Below, piece by piece: positions 58,221 through 64,000 of a stretch of DNA of 64,000 nucleotides (position 1 is the stretch's first letter; every line of letters starts with the position of its first letter). The DNA is taken from contig NC_060247.1 in NCBI RefSeq assembly GCF_921293095.1, positions 52,735,111 to 52,799,110 on the forward strand, written 5' to 3'. The stretch is from Ischnura elegans (Eukaryota > Arthropoda > Insecta > Odonata > Coenagrionidae). A program made the position numbers and the translations under genes. Below the pieces are notes generated by a model, which searched no databases, was not told the origin of the DNA, and saw only the letters and a list, made by a program, of their open reading frames with translations.

Positions 58221-58518
58221 AGGATACGACACGCAGAATTACGACGCCTCTATGGGGAAGAATTCCGACAGCGATCGAAGAAATTCGACAAACTCCGAAT
58301 CAAGAAGTCATCGCTTCTATGCCAACTATTTTTGCCAAAAGAAAAGGTTTTAAACAGAGACTCATCAGAGAAGCCATTGAAATATCCAAAAAAGAAAAGA
58401 ACAATTTCAACAGGGACACCGCCATTAAAATTAGTCGTACTTGGCAACCTGTAGTGAGAAAAAACAATCAGGAACCCACTCCTCCAACCTCCCACTCCCC
58501 TCCCCCCACCGCCTGACA
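58221..58518 (+). pseudogene. Penelope-like element, C-terminal end of the endonuclease, plus-strand half
   Basis: The plus strand encodes TAIEEIRQTPNQEVIASMPT, then KGFKQRLIREAIEISKKEKN, NFNRDTAIKISRTWQPVV and a proline-rich end with TGA at 58516-58518. RLIREAIEI and NFNRD...S.TW.P are what normally follows the GIY-YIG core in Penelope proteins. It is therefore the continuation of the preceding minus-strand block, but in opposite orientation. Confidence 0.78.
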
Positions 58519-59200
58519 CAGATACCTATCCTAGATACGTTACTGATGCAACACCCTAAATGCCTGAGTTCTTGGGGGCTGCAGTCACAATCAGCTGATT
58601 GGAACTGGACCCCACTGAACCAAGTGCTTTATCTTCTAGGAATCATTTCTTACATCCAGTCAGGTTTGTATACACCATACCCTTTGTCCCTCTGCCATAT
58701 GAATTTTTGACACAATCCTTTTCCAAGAAAGGCACTTCCCCACCTGCCCCTCTTCTACCTTGGTGCCTTCCCTTGGTACATGTAACCGCTTGGGGATGAA
58801 GAACTCCAGTTGATGGTTTCCAGATGTGGTTTTCTGAGTTCTATCATACTAAAAGACAGTCATGAGGACCTCAGGACCAAGAAGATGGTCTAAGTATTTA
58901 TACTACATATCACCGGACAATAAATTTTCACCATAAAAAATCAGAGTTAAATTTTTATTTGGAGCACCAAATTATGAATGATCTATCATCCCAGTACCAG
59001 GATCCATGGAACCTAGTCGGTCATTCAAAGGCAAAATGCAAATACTTCACTTAACTCGTTGTTTACTATTAATTTGGCCTTGGTGTCTTTTATGGTTATC
59101 TTATTAATCTCATAACTGCTGGTGGTACTATACATTCTCCGTTTGCTTTTTACAGTCCATTTTGATTGAGTTGAGATTTGACTATATTTAACTGTCTGAA
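58519..59200. other. Probable Penelope 3' flank and intergenic sequence
   Basis: No frame with a family match. The sequence directly after 58518 may be the element's 3' UTR; no end is visible. Confidence 0.35.
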
Positions 59201-59224
59201 GTGAATAATAAGAGTTATAAATCT

Positions 59225-59560
59225 ATCTTGGCCGAACATTAACAGCTGCAAGGCTGACTTAGGGCCACCATTCTGCCAATCAAAGCCAAGGTCTGGCAAT
59301 TAATTGCTTAGTGTTGAACCACTAGCTATCTCCTATTGGCAGAATGTAGGTCTGATAGTGAGCCACCATTGGAACAATGTTGGGCTGATGGCAGGCAACT
59401 ATCAGACCAGCATTGGGCTTCTTGTTGGCTGAACATCAGCAATTGCCACATTGCCAATAAAGGCCCCAAGTGGAGAGCCAATGCTAGACTGACATGTTGC
59501 CGATCAAAAGTCTATGTTGGGCCAACACTGGGTTGCCACCTGATAATTATATGCAGGTTC
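59225..59560. repeat. Degenerate internal repeats of GCCAATGTTGGGC-type words
   Basis: Words such as TGTTGGGCTGATGG, CATTGGGCTTCTTGTTGGCT, GCCAATGCTAGACTGAC and GTTGGGCCAACACTGGG recur on both strands about every 30-60 bases. This looks like an old satellite-like or self-complementary repeat. Confidence 0.5.
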
Positions 59561-59807
59561 ACTCATTGATCTGAATGCTACCCATTTCTTCATAAATTTT
59601 GGTAGAAAGTATTTGTTTCATCCCTGCCAGCCCTTCTGAGAAAATCAAAGGCAATGAATGCAATGCACACCCACCCAAAAATTCCTAGTTATTTTTAAAA
59701 TAAAATATTCCAAGCAAAAGTGCTTTCAATATTGTTAGTGCTCCACTGTGTTGCATAGTGAAACACATTTTTTAAATAAAAGGAAAGGTAATGAATTCAA
59801 CCATTAA

Positions 59808-60641
59808 CCCTTTCGAGACCGCGGAGTTTTCATCTTAGCTTGACTGCTGTACCGAGCCCCAAGAGACTCTTCTTTCTCGTGGTACGGAGCATTTTTGGAG
59901 GGCATTCGTTAAGAAGGGTCTCGCTGAACCTTTTTCGACCCCTCCACGGTGGGACTCCGTATTATCTCGGACTCCAAGAGTAGTTGTGCTCCCTCCTTTC
60001 CGGGTTTACGACCATACCTGCGGCATTGGTTCGCGGTCAACTTATGTATTGCTTATATGTATTTAGCAAATGGATAATTGTTGCTTGCACGTAAATTACA
60101 GACATTGAATATAATTCCTCATTTTTATCTAAGCATTGTCAAATTTTAAACAAAGTTCTAAGGCCATTATCAAAGCATTTAACGCAGCAACAATTTCCAT
60201 GTTGATGTTTATACATAACTCGAGATATAAGTTAATATTTGTCGTAGAATTTCGTTTAAAAATTGTAAACGCTGCTCAAAAGACAAACAATTCAATTCTT
60301 AGTTTATATTTCTTGAGAAATGAACAAATATTTATTTCGAAAATTGACTCTATAAACAATTGTATGACCGCTGTCCCTTACCGCTGAGAGAGGTTATAAA
60401 AGACGAAGGGTTCGGGTACCTGCTCCCGGATTCGGAGGGTTAATCCTAAACCCCGAAGCGTTGGGTCCCGAGACAAAGGCGACCTAAACCCACAACCGTC
60501 CTGAAAGGGGGAGAGCTCGAAAACGTATATATACGGGTTTCGTTTTCTTGACCGGGAAAATCTCACAGGTACATATACGCCCGTGGTCTCCCGGGTCAGG
60601 AAACGTCCACACGTATATATACGTGTACGGTAGGGAAAAGG
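59808..60641. mobile_element. TTAA-flanked nonautonomous piggyBac-like element (834 bp)
   Basis: TTAA at 59804-59807 and 60642-60645. Ends are CCCTTTCGAGACCG and (reverse strand) CCTTTTCCCTACCG. The body has G/C-rich outer thirds with repeated ATATATACG words, and an A/T-rich middle without a transposase. A partial relative lies at 33657-33850. Confidence 0.6.
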
Positions 60642-60645
60642 TTAA

Positions 60646-61560
60646 AAACGAAGGGAGAAGATACAAACTAAACTATACAAAGCCATATGCGACAAGTCCT
60701 TAACAGAAGATGAAACATGGACTTTCATGAAGAACATTATCCAGTGGTGGATTAGGAGGAAGGATGGCCATCCCCCTCCTTCCCATAATTTTTGAATAAA
60801 TTGAAAAAATTGCAATCCAAAGGCGGCTCTCCAATGAAAGTTTTTATTTCACCAGCTTAAAAACAGTCCGTCAAATAATTGATTAATATCTAAAATAGCT
60901 ACTTGTCAATGCATATTAGACCTTTGGCAAATTATCACTGAAAGGTATTGCATAGCAAAAAGGCACTGCGGAAAGTGAACAACCGCCCAAAAGAACAACT
61001 TTGATCTGCCCCTGACATCATCATTGTTATTGCAAACAAGAATAGAGCAGAGAAACGTGATCATTTTGCCACCTTTATTACTTGCCTGACACATGCATTG
61101 AAGTTATTGAAAATAATCACATACGGGAGATTAGAACATAACAAAAGGGTTCCTGGATCAGGACCTATTTGGATTTAAGAAAAGCACGGACAAGAGAATC
61201 ATAATTAGCCCTTAGATTGCGCTTAAGGTAGAGAATGGAGAAAAACAATACCTTAACAATGCACATGGACTTTAAAAATATAATTTTAATAGGGTGCATT
61301 GAAATTGTAAATGAAATTTCTGTACACTTGAAAAACTTGAGTTCACAGTATATGTTAAAATCAAAAAGCTGCAATCACGCTTATACCCAGCAATGGAGAA
61401 AGCAATATATAATAAGAAAAGGTGAGAGACAAATCTCTGTACTTTTTTCACCATAATTTTCAATGTTATCACCCAGAAAAGCCATCCATGAAACAAAGAA
61501 AAAGTGAATATACGACAAATGACCAACTATCCACAGAGAAACAATTGACATGCTGATATT
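60646..61560. other. Intergenic sequence, no gene recognised
   Basis: Short frames (61235-61456 plus, 61272-61572 minus) overlap on opposite strands and carry no family signature. Confidence 0.45.
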
Positions 61561-61599
61561 CACCAACAACATATCAAAGACAGGAAGATTTTAAGAAGA

Positions 61600-61850
61600 T
61601 TCTATTAAGAATGGAAAAGACAATGTCAAACTGCAAATCACTTTGAAGAAAACTAAAATGTTAGTCTGCAGCAGAAGAGAGGAGACTTATTGTAAGACCA
61701 ACATAAAACTAAGAGGTAAAAACTTGAGGATGTTAAATACATATTTTTGCTACCAGGGAAATCAATAACCAGTTAAGGAAAGGCAAAAAGGATATGGTTC
61801 ATAGGATAGTCCAAAAGGAAAAAGGGTATTCTTCAAAAAGCACATCTCAT
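61600..61850 (+). pseudogene. Fragment of a non-LTR retrotransposon reverse transcriptase (C-terminal part)
   Basis: The plus strand around 61638-61745 encodes LQITLKKTKMLVCSRREETY, then TNIKLRGKNL. K-T-K-x-L-V/M-x-x-S-R followed by I-K-L-x-x-x-x-L is typical of the segment just after the catalytic core of LINE reverse transcriptases. The expected F-KYLG motif follows out of frame. No intact frame remains. Confidence 0.5.
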
Positions 61851-61929
61851 AGCTGGGAATACTTACAACTTTGAGCAAATCTAGTCTCACCCTTTTCTTC
61901 TACATGTGGAAACTCTGGCACAAACTTCT

Positions 61930-62110
61930 GTGAGAGCCCTTCTTCCAGCAAGTGTTTCATCACCAGAGATGACTTTTCACCTTTCATGAAGCACTTATTT
62001 GTTTATCAGTCCTGATTTGAATGTTTCTCCCAGTTTTTCCAATGTACGATTTTTCACTGCACTTCATAAACCTCAGATTTTGAGTTGGTTTTAATAGGGT
62101 CTTTGAGATC
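61930..62110 (-). pseudogene. Penelope-like element GIY-YIG fragment, third locus
   Basis: Allowing a frameshift, the minus strand reads LKDPIKTNSKSEVYEVQC, then KSYIGKTGRNIQIRTDKQ and SLVMKHLLEEG. GVYE-x-x-C...YIGKTGRN is again the Penelope-type GIY-YIG motif. Heavily decayed. Confidence 0.55.
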
Positions 62111-62646
62111 ATAAAGTTACCACCACGCAGTCTTCAGAAGCACTAGAGAAGGTTCACCACAGGAGGAAATGTTTTATTTTTTGACCATGTGTTTTTTTAA
62201 CTCCTCACCTCTTCTCTCCATGCAATTCCTGATCCACTCTCCAAAATAGAAACATTTCTCATTTCCCTCAATTCTCATTCAATCCAAACTCCTCCACCAC
62301 CAATTTTTATTTAAGGGTTTGAAAACGGCATTAATCAGCACAACTTCTTAATTTACAGTTATATCCTGTCTTCTACCCACCCCACGTGACTTCATTCCCT
62401 ATTTTATTTTTTAAAGATTGGTTCAACACATTCAATTTGGGCCCGATTTTCATTAAAGTCATCAAAATCGGCCGTTAAAATAAGACTGAACAATAGAGGG
62501 AGGTTTTCGTGCCATAACTTCTCTTCAAATACTGCTTTTTACAAATGGCACACACAGTTCGAAAGAGGGAAGCTTTCTGAAGGCCATACACATGATCAGA
62601 AGTGGATATTAGTCACGTACAGAGGTGGAGAAAGGGCTCCCGGCCC

Positions 62647-62728
62647 GGCCCAAGAAAAGAGGTCCATTGACGTGCTCCATATCACGGCTTGGATGGGACC
62701 ACGCCAATTGACCTCTTTTCTTAAGGCC
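62647..62728. repeat. Imperfect ~28-bp inverted repeat
   Basis: Arms at 62647-62674 and 62700-62728 share AAGAAAAGAGGTC and ATTGRCGTG in inverted orientation, around a 25-nt loop. No flanking duplication seen. Confidence 0.6.
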
Positions 62729-64000
62729 ACACCATTTTCCTCACTATAGTTTTCCAACTTGTAACCTTAAATTGAAAATCCGACTCCACTAATGATGAAT
62801 GTAATGAGGTTTTCAATTAAACTGCAGATATGTAAATACCATAAAAATATACTCAGCATTCAAGTGTTTTTATTAGGCCAAAATCAAATTTCTTCTATGC
62901 TGGCATCTACATGGCTATGGTATTTCACCAAATCTGTTACATATGCCCTAAGGCCAAGGAAGTGTGAGTCCAACAAGAGTGGATCACATCAGAGCTTAAC
63001 CCAGGTAGGCCATTTTTGGGAACTTGGAGTAATTTTCCCCGGCAGCCCTGCAGAAGTGACTAGCTCACCAGCTACAAATAACAGCTTTCTATCAACAACT
63101 TAGGATTACCTAAGCTGCACCTAATCTCCGATGTAATCATTGCAAAGACTGATTTACCAATCGCACAAATGTCTATCCTGAAAGATAACAAGGAATATTA
63201 GCTTTCATGTACACATTGGATAATCTTCAGAAGCCCTCCCTGTAGATGATCTCAGGAGTTCTGTTCATTTCCACAGTTACTCTAATTATTCAAGAGTCTC
63301 CGGGAATGTTGGTTAATCCACTAAATAACCCAAAAGAAGCTACTCTGATTACTTCACCAAAATATGCTCACCAATGCTTGATTTCCCTCTAGTCCATTCT
63401 TCACTGCCCGTTGGTTTCTTCAGTCTGCATAGAATAACTCTCCTAATTTTTCGCAAAGAAGGCTCGACAAAGCTGGGTTGGTCATCCCTTCAAGAATGAC
63501 AGATGCTTGAGTGAGAAATTAGGCAACTTAGACCAAGCAGCTACACCTGATTTTCATTTGATAATTCATGGTGGCTCATAATATCCCATAAAAATTCTTC
63601 TGATGTAGTGGACAAAGGTACTAGTGACTAAATCCTCATTTTTAACACAATCATTGCCTTAGTCAAACATTTGAGAATGCTTCCAAGTAATAATAGCTTG
63701 TATCCATTCTGCTCAAGTATAGCATGAAGGCATTACCTCTGCCTGTGCAGTGATTCTTCAAAAGAGAAGATAAAGTCCTGAATAAGAGGCTATTTTTTCA
63801 TTGCTCATCATTCAGTTTGATTTATTCTGAAGGCTACATCAATGTAGGTTCTTACTCGGCACACTTAATGGCTTAGACTAAGAGTAACACAAGGGCAATT
63901 TTTGCTCATCATGAGATGCCAACAGAGAAGAAATCTGTAAACCAGACCAATACCTTCATAACTTTAAGCTAATAACCTTCTTAATTTCCAGTGCTGAGAA
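62729..64000. other. Intergenic sequence to the window end, no gene recognised
   Basis: The longest frame (62792-63103 plus) has no family signature. No splice-bounded exon is evident. Confidence 0.45.

Noticed and set aside
62792..63103. 103-codon plus-strand frame near the window end
   Set aside because: Composition and lack of motifs fit chance; no splice or promoter context.
1..64000. CRISPR array, bacterial operon or defence system
   Set aside because: No direct repeats with regular spacers. The introns, SINEs and animal genes show that this is eukaryotic DNA.

Overview
This is a eukaryotic, AT-rich, intron-rich window, almost certainly from an arthropod (most likely an insect). The evidence is two animal genes with GT-AG introns and arthropod-type repeats: pogo/Tigger-like, hAT, mariner and piggyBac DNA transposons, Penelope-like retroelements and tRNA-derived SINEs. 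There is no bacterial-style gene packing, and most of the short open frames are noise. I cannot name the species.

Layout. (1) Positions 1-1020 hold the 5' part of a broken Gypsy-type LTR retrotransposon on the minus strand: a Gag with a SAP-like N-terminus and a primer binding site matching tRNA-Arg(UCG). It sits in the last intron of a plus-strand gene whose terminal exon (1395-1625) encodes the C-terminus of HDDC2, an HD-domain 5'-deoxynucleotidase. (2) From 9192 to 55340 on the minus strand lies a complete non-visual arrestin gene (beta-arrestin; kurtz of Drosophila). Twelve coding exons are used per transcript, giving 456 aa, and a likely non-coding first exon lies near 56.34-56.58 kb. 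HDDC2 and the arrestin gene converge. (3) The arrestin introns are full of mobile elements: Tigger-like copies at 11.5, 37.4 and 47.5 kb, a second such family at 39.2 kb, a nested pogo/mariner-like element at 36.8-38.85 kb, a decayed piggyBac at 44.75-47.4 kb, several MITEs, SINE pieces and a foldback element. (4) The region upstream of the arrestin gene (56.6-64 kb) has no recognisable host gene. It holds a 49-bp tandem repeat, an internally inverted Penelope insertion, a TTAA-flanked piggyBac-like element, a LINE RT fragment and another Penelope fragment.

Most notable observation. The arrestin gene has two tandem 144-nt versions of the exon that encodes the lariat/gate loop (exon 9a 25914-26057; exon 9b 25619-25762). 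Both are open, in the same phase and bounded by good splice sites, and a 151-nt G/C-rich intron with a strong potential hairpin separates them. They differ at 16 of 48 encoded positions but keep both polar-core aspartates. This looks like an alternative (possibly mutually exclusive) exon pair that would give two arrestins with different phosphate-sensing loops. All functional statements about it are inference, because no transcript data are available here.
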